DNA of 64,000 nucleotides from Cystobasidium ongulense (lineage: Eukaryota; Basidiomycota; Cystobasidiomycetes; Cystobasidiales; Cystobasidiaceae). The position numbers and the translations under genes were made by a program. Below are positions 11,751 through 22,976 of the stretch, one piece after another. The stretch spans positions 992,001 to 1,056,000 of the forward strand of contig BQUP01000001.1 of NCBI GenBank assembly GCA_022835595.1, given 5' to 3'. Within the stretch, counting starts at the first letter, position 1. Each line of letters starts with the position of its first letter. Below the pieces are notes generated by a model, which did no database searches, was not told the DNA's origin, and saw nothing but the letters and a program-made list of their open reading frames with translations.

Positions 11751-13003
11751 ATGGCATCGCGCAAGAAGGTCCTGCTCAAGGTGGGTTGATGGGCAGACTG
11801 AGGCTGGGCGGACTGGACAGGCCTGGGAGCCCAGCAGATGGCACGCGAGAGTAGAACGAGAGCTGAAGGCAGTCCATAATGTCCACCAGGTCATCATCCT
11901 CGGTGAATCAGGCGTCGGAAAGAGTGAGTTCGAGGCATGGATGGTGCCGTTCGTAGCCTGCTTATGACAACCAGACTGACGCCCGCCCACAGCATGCCTG
12001 ATGAACCAGTATGTCCAGAAACGGTTCAACAATCAGTACAAAGCTACGGTATGGTTCATGTCCGTTGTACTGCTTCCTGGTCAACGTGCGCTGATCTGGA
12101 TTGTCCATACCTCTCCTCTCTCTCCGCTGCAACGCAACCCGTGCCACACGCCATCCAACGCTAACAACTATGCCCACCACGACGACTCGCTCTACACCCT
12201 CCCCTGAATCCAGATTGGAGCAGATTTCCTCACCAAGGAAGTAATGGTCGATGATAGACTGGTGACTATGCAGGTGAGTTTTGTACATGCTTATCGCTTA
12301 TGAGCGGTGGCTGATGGATCGATGTATATGACAAGCTATGGGACACTGCCGGTCAAGAGCGCTTCCAAAGTCTAGGAGTCGCTTTCTATAGAGGTGCAGA
12401 TTGCTGTGTGCTTGTCTACGATGTCAATTCCGCCAAGTCATTCGAGACGTGGGTTTACATAGTCTGGCTGTTCACCTACCCCGCTATTCATATGCTGACT
12501 TTATCGACTGTCTACTATGTTCACAGCCTCGATTCGTGGCGAGACGAGTTCCTGATCCAAGCATCACCCAAGAACCCAGAGAATTTTCCATTTGTAGTGA
12601 TTGGGAACAAGATTGACATGGAAGAGAGCAGACGGATGGTTCCTTATAAGCGTGCAGCGAACTGGTGCCAGCAGAAGGGCAATATTCCATAGTAGGTTGC
12701 AGTCAGCTCATCACCTTTACAGAAAGTGATAGTTAGCTGATGGTATGTGACGTGCACTCAATTGCGCGTTTCAGCTTTGAAACATCGGCGAAGGAGGCAA
12801 TCAATGTCGAGCAGGCCTTCCAAGCGGCATGCAAGAGTGCGCTTGCTCAGGAGAGCGAGACTGATATGTGCGTGAACTTTAAAGTGTATGTGCGGTGCAG
12901 CATGTATATTGACAAGCTCTTGTATGCCCCCAGGATCCCCGACATGTCGGACTCTATCCAGATTGGAGTTTCAAACTCGAGCTCGTCTGGGTGTGCTTGC
13001 TGA
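11751..13003 (+). CDS. YPT7: Rab7-family GTPase, vacuolar trafficking and fusion
   Basis: Small GTPase of late endosome/vacuole traffic, binding HOPS and driving homotypic fusion; 206 residues. Exons: 11751-11780, 11890-11923, 11993-12048, 12214-12273, 12336-12448, 12527-12691, 12775-12867, 12934-13003. Start is [20 protein letters not shown]. The P-loop GESGVGKT is split by an intron. Switch I is [14 protein letters not shown], as in Rab7; switch II is [20 protein letters not shown]. Guanine specificity motifs are GNKIDM and ETSAKE. The C-terminus ends Cys-Ala-Cys, a double geranylgeranylation motif. The last intron (12868-12933) is 66 nt, in frame and free of stops, so its retention would insert 22 residues in the hypervariable tail. 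All junctions restore family sequence. Confidence 0.97.
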
Positions 13004-13438
13004 AGCAGTCTGTGTGCGATGGCATATGCCTGCTTGTATGACCAGGTGTCCTCCTTTCCACATGTACCAGTATCCCATCTTTGCATGCAATGGCGTTTGA
13101 TATGAGTATATCCCCAAGTCTCGACTAGCGCCGCCACTGACTTCTGATAGCCGGGTGGAAGAACCGCATCAGCTAACAACGAGTAGGATGCAGGGTGCAT
13201 ATTCCATCCATCTACAGCTTGCCTGTGCTCTCTAGTCTCCCGTGTCCGCTGCATGTCATTGATCGCTCCCTCGGCACGGTACTGCAAAAGCCGGCATTAT
13301 TGATAGACAAGCTTAGCTCCAATTCGAGCTTTCTCTTTCCAGCAACACAACACATAGACAAGCGACAGAGATTGGAGGAGACAGACGAGCCTGGATGGAA
13401 TAAGACGCACGAGGAGGCAGCTAGCGAGCCAGCCAGCC
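13004..13438. promoter_or_regulatory. Intergenic region, 435 bp
   Basis: YPT7 3' UTR and promoter/5' UTR of the next gene. Long minus-strand open frames here lack splice support and coding character. Confidence 0.4.
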
Positions 13439-16400
13439 ATGAGCACCTCTTTGTGGCCTGCCTTGCTCGCCGCCGTCGTGGGTGGTGGACGAGGTGTGAT
13501 GGAGGACGGCGCAGGAGCACGCACAGCAAGCAGTCTCGGACCGATACAGAGCCTGCTTGCACTCTCCATCCTCGGCGAACACGCTCTCTACTGGTGGATT
13601 GCAATCCTGAGTTTCGTTGGGCTAGGTGAGTTGCAATTGAATGCGCTTCCACCTCGGAATTTGCTGTGATGGCCGTGGTGCATGATGGATGGCAAGAAGA
13701 ACCTGGGGCAATGGCGGAGCGAGGCTGGCGTATCATCTGGACATGAATACACTCCCAGCATGCTCCCAGCTGCCCAGCCCATCCTGGTTCGCCCTGCCCA
13801 CTCCCTTCCATCCGTCTTGAATCCACCTTTGACAGAGCTAGCTGCAGTCATCCACAAACACACATCCATTCATCCTCGGCCATCACACACGCAGCTTTCC
13901 GGGGATTGAGCAGAATAGACTGTATTCTAGATGCACATACTGACTGTTGATCCATCGCAGCCTACGCTACAAACCCTACCGAGGCGTCCTTCAAGACCCA
14001 CCTCACCGACCTCAGCTTCCATCTGCACTTGCGCCGTCTCCGGGCACACGAGCCTGACCACCTGAATACACAACACGCCGCACACACTCTCCCTGGTGAC
14101 TTCAAACGGCCCTCTCTCCCTGCGTCTTCCTCTTCCTCCGCCGCTGCCGCTCCTGCATCCGCAAATACAGCTTCAATAAAGGACGGGTCTGCACCATGCA
14201 GCAGCAATGGAGGAAAGACCACCAAGGCCGGGAAGAACAGCAACAACCAGAACACCATCAACAATCAATCGAATACGAACAATGCTGCAAACAATCGCAG
14301 TCTCCAAACTCCCTTCAAGCCGGGAAGAGACTCGTATGCAAACGGAGACTCTGGAAGACCCCACGTGCTCAGCTTTAGCAATCGGGTATCAATCAGCTTA
14401 AAGACGCCTGCATATGTACGAACGAGCTATGCCTTGTGGTCTACTGTTCGCATCCTGCCTGCTTCAGCCCCGAAGAATAGCACCGGCAACTCGTTCAAGT
14501 CTGGAGGCAGCTCGATTGGGACACCGGGAAGACCTCTTTTGAATGGAGTACCACCTGTTACCCGTCGTGCGTCTACGACGTTGACAGGTCTGAACGAAAG
14601 ATCAAACAAGAGATCTAGCTCTTCATCTGCTTCTGGAACATCTTCGAAATCAAGAAAGGGAGGTCTCGTATCTAGCGTCGCGCATGGTATCTCTGCCAGT
14701 CTAAGCGCTCCAGTCTGTACACCCTGGTTAGAACAAGGTGGTTATTTCATTGGGTTCTTGGGCTACTGGTGGACTGTAGACGACGGTACGAGCTTTTCTG
14801 GTGCTAGGGAGAAAACTAGACTAGGGAACGCTCTTCTTGCTGTTGAAGAACAGGATGAGGACGATGATGTCTCTGTCGACCAGAATGGATCTGAATCGGG
14901 TGAGATGCAAAGTGCTTCATTAAAAAAATCAAAAGCAGCGACTAATCTATCGCTCTTGCTTGCTTGTGTCCTTGCAGCTCGTCATGCCGATGATTTAGAA
15001 GGCGGACATGCTTTCTACGACAGTGGAAATGCAGCAGCTCACCCTTCACGAGTCGAAGATCACCTTTCTAGTAATAATGCCACAGGAAATACCAATGTAA
15101 AGCGAAAGCACCCAAGTAAAGCTTCTCAAAGTGCTTCTTTCCGAGCTGGTCAAAGACGATCTTCTCCTACACCTCGACAAGTCAGCAATAAGAAGCGCGG
15201 TTCAGGAAGTAATTCAATTGCAGGAGGACCTAGTAACAACAACAACAGTTCTCAAACTGTTTCGTCTGGCGATGTTACGCCTGTTACTCCTACTTCTGCT
15301 GTTCCCCTGGATCGAAGTCGCCTAGAAAGAAACGCTCATCACTTGCCGACAAACGATGATAGTCAATTGCCTGGATTACCATTCCACGTCGATCGAACGA
15401 AAGGCAGTCCTTCTCAGCAGAGTCAGCAGCAGTATTCGGGCCAAGCGCAAGTACTAGACGTAAACGGGCAAGCAGTCACGGCTTACGTTAAGGAAGGAGA
15501 CGATGGCATCTCTACGATTTCACATTCTGCTTCAGCACTAGATTCTGCGGTAGCGACCGTTTCACCAGCTCTAGCTCTCTTACAGGGTCAACTAGATGAT
15601 CTACGCACAAGTTCAGTAGCCACTCAAGCGAAGTTGGAAGCTGAGATTGAAGAACTCCAATCGCGTAGAAGAGACGAAGATGCCGTACGAATTGAATTGA
15701 AGTCGCGTACTAAGATTCTAGAAGAATCAAAGCGAGAAGCAGAATCAGAACGTCTAGACGCAGAAAAGAAATTAATTTCTGCGAGATCCTTGAAAAAGAG
15801 CGTTGAAGACAGAGTAAGTAGATCGCGTAATGAACTCAGCAAACTTGAAAAGAAAGAAAAAGAGATTCAAGAGAAAATGTTAAAATCAAGAGAAGAAAGA
15901 AAGTCAAAACTTGATGATTTGAGAAATAAAGTTAAACAACGTGAAGCTTTATTAATCAAAGAAATTGAATCTACTGAGAAACTAGATAAAAGAGTTAGTG
16001 ATTTAGAGAGGGAAATCGAAGATAGAAAACAAGATTTGTTTCACTTTAGAAGGGAAGAAGCCAATGCTGCTGCCATTGCTGTTACTAATCGTATGAATAG
16101 AGCAGGAAGAGGCTTACCTGGTGGTGCTGGTGGAAATGCGACGAATGGTGTAAATCCGACTGGAAACGGCAATGCGGTACCAGTAGCTGGAGCGGGTGGT
16201 AGTGCGAATGCAGGAGCTGGAACTGGAGTCAGTGGAAACCATATACACGCCCATGGCGCTCAGACAGCCCCTTCTGCAACGGTCAAGAGACACATGCACC
16301 CCGTTCATGGAGGCCACGCTCATCGACATCCCTCTCAGCATCCAAATGCAGCTGTACCTATCGCCTATCCTTACAACTATCCTGAAGAACAAGGAAAACA

Positions 16401-18285
16401 AGGAAATGCAAGGTCGCCTTCTCCGCATGATGCGGCTGTCCCTTCTGATATCGTCACTCAAGCCCCTTCAAACGCTGGAAATGCCGAAGGACAGACTTTC
16501 GGGAGTACTTTTATGGACCATCGTATGCAGTCTAGACGTGCTGCTTCAGCCGCCGGTACACTCAGTAATCAGACTATTGGCAATAATCAACCCGTTAGCT
16601 CAAGCATGAACACCTCTGTCATTGGAAACTCCGCTTCTGCCGCTAGTGCGCTGTACAATCGTCAGCTCGACAGCAATGAGGATGGTCGACTGGAGGTACT
16701 CGAAGGAACCGATGATCATCACGAGCGAGGGGGAAGAAACCGAGCTCCAGGAAGCACTTTCGCTCCTTTCGGACCTGCTTCTCCTACTTCTCCATCTACT
16801 ATTGGAGCCAATTCACCTAGGGAACAGCATAGTCTACTCAATGGATCCCCTTCCCTCGACCATATGCCTTACTTTGCTAGTGATAGAGCACTGCAAGCCC
16901 AACAACAGCATCGACTTCGAATGAGCACTAGTAGGGAGGACATCCTCGCAGCCATGCATTCTCAAGCTGGCGAAGAAGGGGTCGAGCATGGCAATGCTAT
17001 CGACATGGAGTCTACACCCATTATGACATTGAAACGCGAGCTCGCTGTGGTAGATGATGAAGATTCTTACGCTCTCAGCAAACCTCGAGCTATTGGCACC
17101 GGAAATGGTGGTGCTGGACTACGAAGAGAGAGTTTTGATTCTGTCGGATCTTTTACTTCTTCTAATGGAGGTCCACTGTCACCTATGACACCTCATCAAG
17201 CTTCACTCATTCCAAGTCAGCTATTCGATATGCTAGATGATGTTGAAATGCCTGCGTCTCCTACTCCTCATCAAATGGCCAATGGACTAGTCGACCCTCA
17301 TCATGCTTTTACTCGTGGTATTTCCGATGCTCTAGACCATAATTCTCTGGACAACATCGATGGTCTGCAGGATCCTCCTAGACGGACTTCGGGAATGTAC
17401 TCTCCTTGGGCGGATATTGATCTGGATGCTGGATTTGACTTTGATAGACCGTTGAGTCACGGAGGTGGACATCATTTCGCTAATAGTGCTGGAGTGTCAC
17501 GTAAACCTAGCGGACGAGAGACAGTGGGACAGCAGCATGTTGATCTAATGAGACGACGAAGTGGTTCTGAAGTTCACACTGCTTCTACAATCGAGAACGC
17601 TCATAGCAACAACAATAGTACAATGCAAGGTGATGCTGTCTTCGCTAGCTATGGTCTTATTCATGGTCAACATGGACAGCGAAGCAATACCTCGTCTTCT
17701 GGTGGATCTGCTTCCCCCCACTTGGCAGCTCAGACCGGCAATCTCAACATCGTCAACATGCCAGCTGGATTCGGTAAACTGTCGCCTAATGATCTATTAT
17801 TCGATAAAGCTCGACACGTACTTTCTCTCAATCCGGATGCTAAAGCTTTCAGCTTCAATAGACCTCTACCTTCTTCAGGTAGTACTGGATCATTGAACTC
17901 GATTACTACTGCCGGCGGCAACGGTGGTGGCGGTAGAAGCAGTAGTGGATTACCTAGTAATGCAGTAGGAGCTATTGGAGATGCACGATATGCTTTCGAT
18001 TCTGCTGGTGGAACACATCCTCTCATCGGAGGAGGCGATTCACCCGTCCTAAACAACGGTACTATCAACACCACTACTACTGGCAATTCGACTTGGGCGT
18101 CTCCTAACCTTACAAGCAGAGGATTGCACAATCTGGGTTACGGAACTACTTCCTCCTCTAGCAATATTGCTGGGAATGCAAACCTCAGGGAGAGTGTACG
18201 AAGTGCCTCTGGACCTCCTCTTACCAATCCTTCTGGTCACACATTCAGTCCATTCGACGATGATGATCTCCTCAAGGGGTGGTAG
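13439..18285 (+). CDS. Large membrane-anchored coiled-coil protein, 1503 aa, uncharacterised fungal family
   Basis: Two exons, 13439-13625 and 13961-18285, joined over an unusually long 335-nt intron. Exon 1 encodes a hydrophobic N-terminus (SLLALSILGEHALYWWIAIL, residues about 38-57) acting as a signal anchor or membrane helix. The sequence across the junction (AYATNPTEASFKTHLTDLSF), then ISLKTPAYVRTSYALWS (about residue 200) and WLEQGGYFIGFLGYWWTVDD (about 318-338), match a conserved basidiomycete hypothetical protein I recognise only as unannotated. Residues about 600-765 form a strong charged coiled coil. The rest is low complexity, rich in Asn, Ser, Gly and His, with short conserved islands near the C-terminus (KLSPNDLLFDKARHVLSLNP, FSPFDDDDLLKGW at the end). 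No catalytic motif seen. It may tether or scaffold at a membrane; that is inference. Confidence 0.85.
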
Positions 18286-18994
18286 ATGCAAGTAGAGCTC
18301 AAGCGATATTAGGAGGGAAGCTGACGGAAGAGAGCAGGCTAGTGATGGGATGATGCAGGTCGGCAACTCTCTTCCTTTAGATATCCTCTTTTCTATTTCA
18401 ATGCGAAAATCTATTCGAGCTCAGTTCGGCGAATGTGCGAGTGTGTCTAGCGATGGCGAGTGTGACATTTTACTTTCTCATAGGCATCATGATGATATGG
18501 TGATATGATGTGACGGGTCGTAGTCATGAAATTTACTTGTTTTTCCATTTCTCATAGTCCATGGCGGCAGAGTATTCTGTACTAGTCTGGCGGCGGGGAC
18601 TTTAGCCGACTACTGAACCTGGTAGTGTGACTGAATACCGTACAGTACCATCGTGCGTGCCATCCTTGCTTCCAGCATCCCTGTTTCCCATCTCGTGACT
18701 ATTCCCGCCACTCGCTCGACGAACAACAACAACAAAATAACAATGACAATGCATGTGCTTCAAGAGCAGGATAGCCTGGATGCAAGCGTCCGGATGGGGA
18801 TTGTATGCTGTCTGTAGCTGCTCCATGTCGTTTGCCTGCTGCGAACAATGGCTGCATGCATCATGTCTGCAACCTCGAGGACATGCACTTCTCCTGATGA
18901 TGATCCTGCTTGCACCAACACCATCAGCAGTCACTGACCGGCCACAGCACCAGGACACACACAGCCCACCACCCCGAGGAAGCAAGGAACGGAC
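18286..18994. promoter_or_regulatory. Intergenic region upstream of PSR1, 709 bp
   Basis: 3' UTR of the coiled-coil protein gene and the promoter/5' UTR of PSR1. A long minus-strand open frame across 19141-18602 is Cys/Arg-rich with no family likeness and is judged a chance frame. Confidence 0.4.
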
Positions 18995-21771
18995 ATGGCA
19001 GCACCGTCGTCCTCGTCGACGGGCTCGCCGCCCTCGCCCTCGCAAGACGTGAGTCGAGACCATCTCCCAGCCATGATAGCATGCATGCATGCATGGGTGG
19101 ATGAGACTGCGTGGGCATCGCAACATCACCGCAGCGGGCATCAGCAGGCAGCCAGAGCACTATCAATCAAACACGTCCATTCGACAGTGCTCCTGCATGC
19201 CATCATGAAGCGATCCGAGCGATTCGAGCATGCTGTTGCGAAGGGTTAGCTAGCGATGGGAAGGGAGAGGCAGCAGCAGCACGGACGAGCAGCAGGGCAC
19301 ATCTTGCGTCTCCTGCATGCTGCCCTGTCTGGCTGTGGGCTGGCTCTCTGCTGCTCATCCTGGACCGAACACGATGGGATGGGATCCCCCTCCCTCGTCG
19401 TCGTCGTCCGCTTCCCGTGCTCCAGCAGGGCATGGCAAGCAAGCAGTATGCACAAGGCATGGCGGGGATGCCTGCTGTCAAGCACCGGATCGCACTGCAG
19501 TGACATCCACCTTCGTCCACTAGCCCGTCGACGCCGCAGGCCTGCCCGCCTGCTGTCATGCATCCTCCACCCTGCTTGCTGGCCCGCCTGCGATCAGCCC
19601 CCTCGTGGGACGGACACAGCGCCAATGATTTCAATGTTGTGCCTGCTAGGGATGCATGCTAGTCTAGAGTAGGCTGCTGACATCCTGCTGTGCTGTTTGT
19701 TACCCCACAGGCCATAGCATCCCTCATCACCCAGGTCTCGCCCACCGGCCAGCCTGCAAGAGCTCCTTCCCGCCCAGTGAGACCTCGACAAGGACAGCCG
19801 AAGAAGGCCACTACAAATGGCACAAAGAAGGCCGTGACCAAGTCGAAAGATGCTGGAGCCTCGTCGACAGAACTGGATGATGCGCGGCCCGTCACTGACG
19901 ATCCCATCGCTCGCGAAAGCACAACTGGCACAGAAGAGACCGCAGCCGTCACCACAGACTCGTCAAGCAAAGCCATCGCGGGAACTCCAGTAATGTATCC
20001 TGCTCCTGCCTCAGAAGCTACCTCCACCCCTCCTTCGACCGCACAATCATCAAAACAAAGGCCCTCTTCACAAGACATCACCTCTTCGTCGCCTAAACTC
20101 GCACAGCAGGAGTCTGCAGCAGCACATAAGCCTAAGCAGTTACAAAAGGGAGCACCTACCACATCAAATAATACAGCTGCTATGCAAAAGAAGAAGACGA
20201 AACGGAAATCTTGGATCTCTTCCCTCTTTAGTTCTTGCTTTACTGGTGGATCTGGTCATGACACAGATGAAGACGTTGATGTCGCCAACAATATGACTGA
20301 ACGCAAGTCTGGCACTGCGAATGCTACGAGACCCGTGAAGAGTACTGGTACGGCTGGTAATACCTCTACTGCCGCCACTACTGGACAAGATAGTCAAGGA
20401 TTGAAAAAGGATGTTGCCTTGGTCTCACTAGCAAAAGGCGACGATAAGAATGATAGCATTTCGAAGCTTGGTCACCCAACGGATAGTACGACTGGTACAG
20501 GTACCACGAGGTCGAGGGATATCTCAAGTTCCGAAAACACAGGACCTGCTGGCACTGGTATTGCAGTTCTGACCCCATCAGCGTCAGGTCTAACCCTACC
20601 ACCGAAACCCGAAATTGCCCCTGAGGTACTCGCAGCGACCCAACCTGGCGGAACACCGCTGTCACGCGATGAAACTGGAGATGTCTTATCAGGTGCAGTA
20701 CAGGCACCAGGCAGTGAAGGTTTGACACCTAAGAAAGAGAAGAGACGGAAATCATCATCTGGAGAACGTAGCACCGAGACATCTGGCATGCTCGCTGGAG
20801 CTGGAGGTGGTGATATAAGCAGAGTCAGCTCGTTAGGTACCTCTTCACAAGAAAGCGGTGAAGATGACGAGGATGCCGAGGATGAGGAAGGTGTAGAAGA
20901 AAGTGAAGATGAGGAGTATATCGATGAAGAAGAGAGAATTATTGCTGCTGGTGGTATGGGAATACCAATAGACGAGCATGGGAATCAAGCTCCGTTATTG
21001 AAAGAACTGACACCCGCTTATCGCGGGAAGAAATGCTTAGTTTTAGATCTTGATGAGACATTAGTGCATTCATCTTTCAAGGTGAGTACGATTTCGTCGT
21101 CTTTACTCTCTCCTTCTGGCTTTTAGCCGGCTTGGTAAAAAAAAGCTAATCCTGCCCTCCCGTTCTGTTCTACTACCCTCTAGCTCATCCATTCACCTGA
21201 CTTTGTCGTACCCGTTGAGATCGAAAATCAAGTACACAACGTCTATGTGATAAAGCGTCCCGGAGTCGATGCATTCATGAAACGGATGGGTGAACTATAC
21301 GAGGTTGTCGTCTTCACAGCGAGTTTGTCAAAGGTTGGTCTGCTCGCGTTTCCTTCTGGGCCGGTTAACTCTGCTAAACCAGCGGGCCGTTGTCTTTTAG
21401 TACGCTGATCCTGTGCTAGACCATCTGGATATTCATCACGTCGTCGAACACCGCCTCTTCCGTGAATCTTGCTACAATCACCGGGGAAATTACGTCAAAG
21501 ATCTGTCTCAACTCGGAAGATCCATTGGCGATACCATTATCATCGATAACTCTCCGGCTTCGTACATTTTCCATCCTAACAACGCTGTGCCTGTCTCGAG
21601 TTGGTTTAATGATCCTCATGATACTGAATTGACGGACCTACAAGGGGTAAGTTCGACTAGTATTGAAAAAATACCAGTAGCTGATTTCGACATCCACAGT
21701 TCCTCGCTGATCTGGCGGAAGTGCAAGACGTAAGAGGCGTTCTAGATGCCGGCCTGTTCCCAGTACAGTAA
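18995..21771 (+). CDS. PSR1: CTD-like (HAD superfamily) phosphatase, Psr1/Psr2 type
   Basis: Protein phosphatase of the FCP1/SCP family, in yeast a plasma-membrane enzyme for sodium and general stress responses; 630 residues. Exons: 18995-19048, 19711-21081, 21184-21333, 21401-21646, 21700-21771. The first intron is exceptionally long at 662 nt. The N-terminal 440 residues are low complexity with a basic-hydrophobic patch ([20 protein letters not shown]) whose Cys could be acylated. An acidic segment precedes the catalytic domain. That domain starts [20 protein letters not shown], with the DxDxT nucleophile motif DLDET, and continues [60 protein letters not shown] and [13 protein letters not shown]. 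It is intact and ends [11 protein letters not shown]. The first-exon link over the long intron is phase 0 but less certain than the rest. Confidence 0.93.
19079..19095. repeat. (CATG)n short tandem repeat inside the long PSR1 intron
   Basis: Four perfect copies of the self-complementary tetramer CATG in intron 1 of PSR1. Confidence 0.8.
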
Positions 21772-22976
21772 AGACGGAAGTCATAGAACATTAGAGCCAT
21801 GCAAGCATTCGCGAGATGTACAATCTTGATTACAATACGCGCAGCATTTAACGAACCGGACGATATCACGACGCTCAGCATAATAGTGCCACGAATCTAT
21901 ACCCAGATCTTCTATCATACTCCCTACCAAGACCCTCCACACTCGTCGACCTCTTACCGGTTGACAGTCCCAGTCGCTGGCTGCATCCCTTCAATGCGAT
22001 GTCATCGGCACTGCCTGCAAGATGAAGGCTTTCCAACCCAAAATATCTATGTCAGCTAGTCTGATGAATAATACATACGTGCCTCATCCAATTTTCACTC
22101 TTCTATCCGTGCGGGATCTGGAGATACTCTCTTAGCTCCTTCCGCATCGATTAACATGTTAGTATTGTTGTTCCAACTACGCAAGCTTTTTCACACATAT
22201 ATCACGCGGGAGCCGTTGCTTAGACATTCACACCTCAAAATGGGCCAGTCTCCATCTCATACATGCACACTCGAACCATCGCTCCATCCTATCTTCCTCT
22301 CATCACCTAACATACCCCAGATCATTCAGTGCTGGTTCTTTTTGTTCTGACTTTCCCCCTTTCGTACCCATTCTGCCTAGTCTACCTCGATCTTTCTCTA
22401 CCTCAGCTACTTCAGTCTCTCTATCTATCTCTCCGGCTTTGATACTCCTTTATTGTATTTTCAGACAGCACAGGTTCTTTTCTTTGTGATTTGTTGGCAT
22501 TTACCTTCGGCATAATAATAACAGCAGTTCACACCCGGGATCGGTTGCTGTACTTCCAGTTGATTACTCTGTTGCTTTTCTTTGTGTTTCAGCGTTCTGG
22601 CTACCTACACAAACATTAGTGAGATTTTGATGTTAGTATGCTTCGCGCATCCGGTCAAGTCGAATCGCGTCGGCTATCGGCAAGTTTTCGCAAATGGCAT
22701 CCAAACGGCAAGTTTTCGCAAGTTTACTGTATGGCCTGCAACGTTACGTCAAGTACTAACTGATTGACAACTCTCTGCTTTACTTTGCTTCATCCTCTTT
22801 CACTTTACCAGCCTTCTCCCGTGGAGTCTATCCGCTCTTAAGCTGTCCTCGCGGACCCTTCTTCCGCTCCTAAAAATCGCTTCAATTCGCGTAGCGCTCT
22901 TGGAACCCGTCCACGACTTTACTGTACCTCTTTTCATCAGCTGCACGCAGCTTCCTACACTTCAGATCTCCTCAAG
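21772..22976. promoter_or_regulatory. Intergenic region upstream of the tandem polyol dehydrogenases, 1205 bp
   Basis: Contains the PSR1 3' UTR and a long pyrimidine-rich stretch (about 22250-22480). Two 16-bp direct repeats (22678-22693, 22706-22721) lie about 260-300 bp before the first dehydrogenase ATG. No gene is recognisable. Confidence 0.45.
22678..22721. repeat. Pair of 16-bp direct repeats upstream of the first dehydrogenase
   Basis: CGGCAAGTTTTCGCAA occurs at 22678-22693 and again at 22706-22721, identical, start-to-start spacing 28 bp. Possible paired regulator site; inference only. Confidence 0.75.

Noticed and set aside
13212-13826. 204-codon minus-strand ORF opposite exon 1 and intron 1 of the 1503-aa gene
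   Set aside because: Low-complexity and antisense to a better supported coding exon; no domain.
18602-19141. 179-codon minus-strand ORF overlapping the start and first intron of PSR1
   Set aside because: Arg/Cys/His-rich composition, no family likeness, no splice extension; antisense chance frame in GC-rich DNA.
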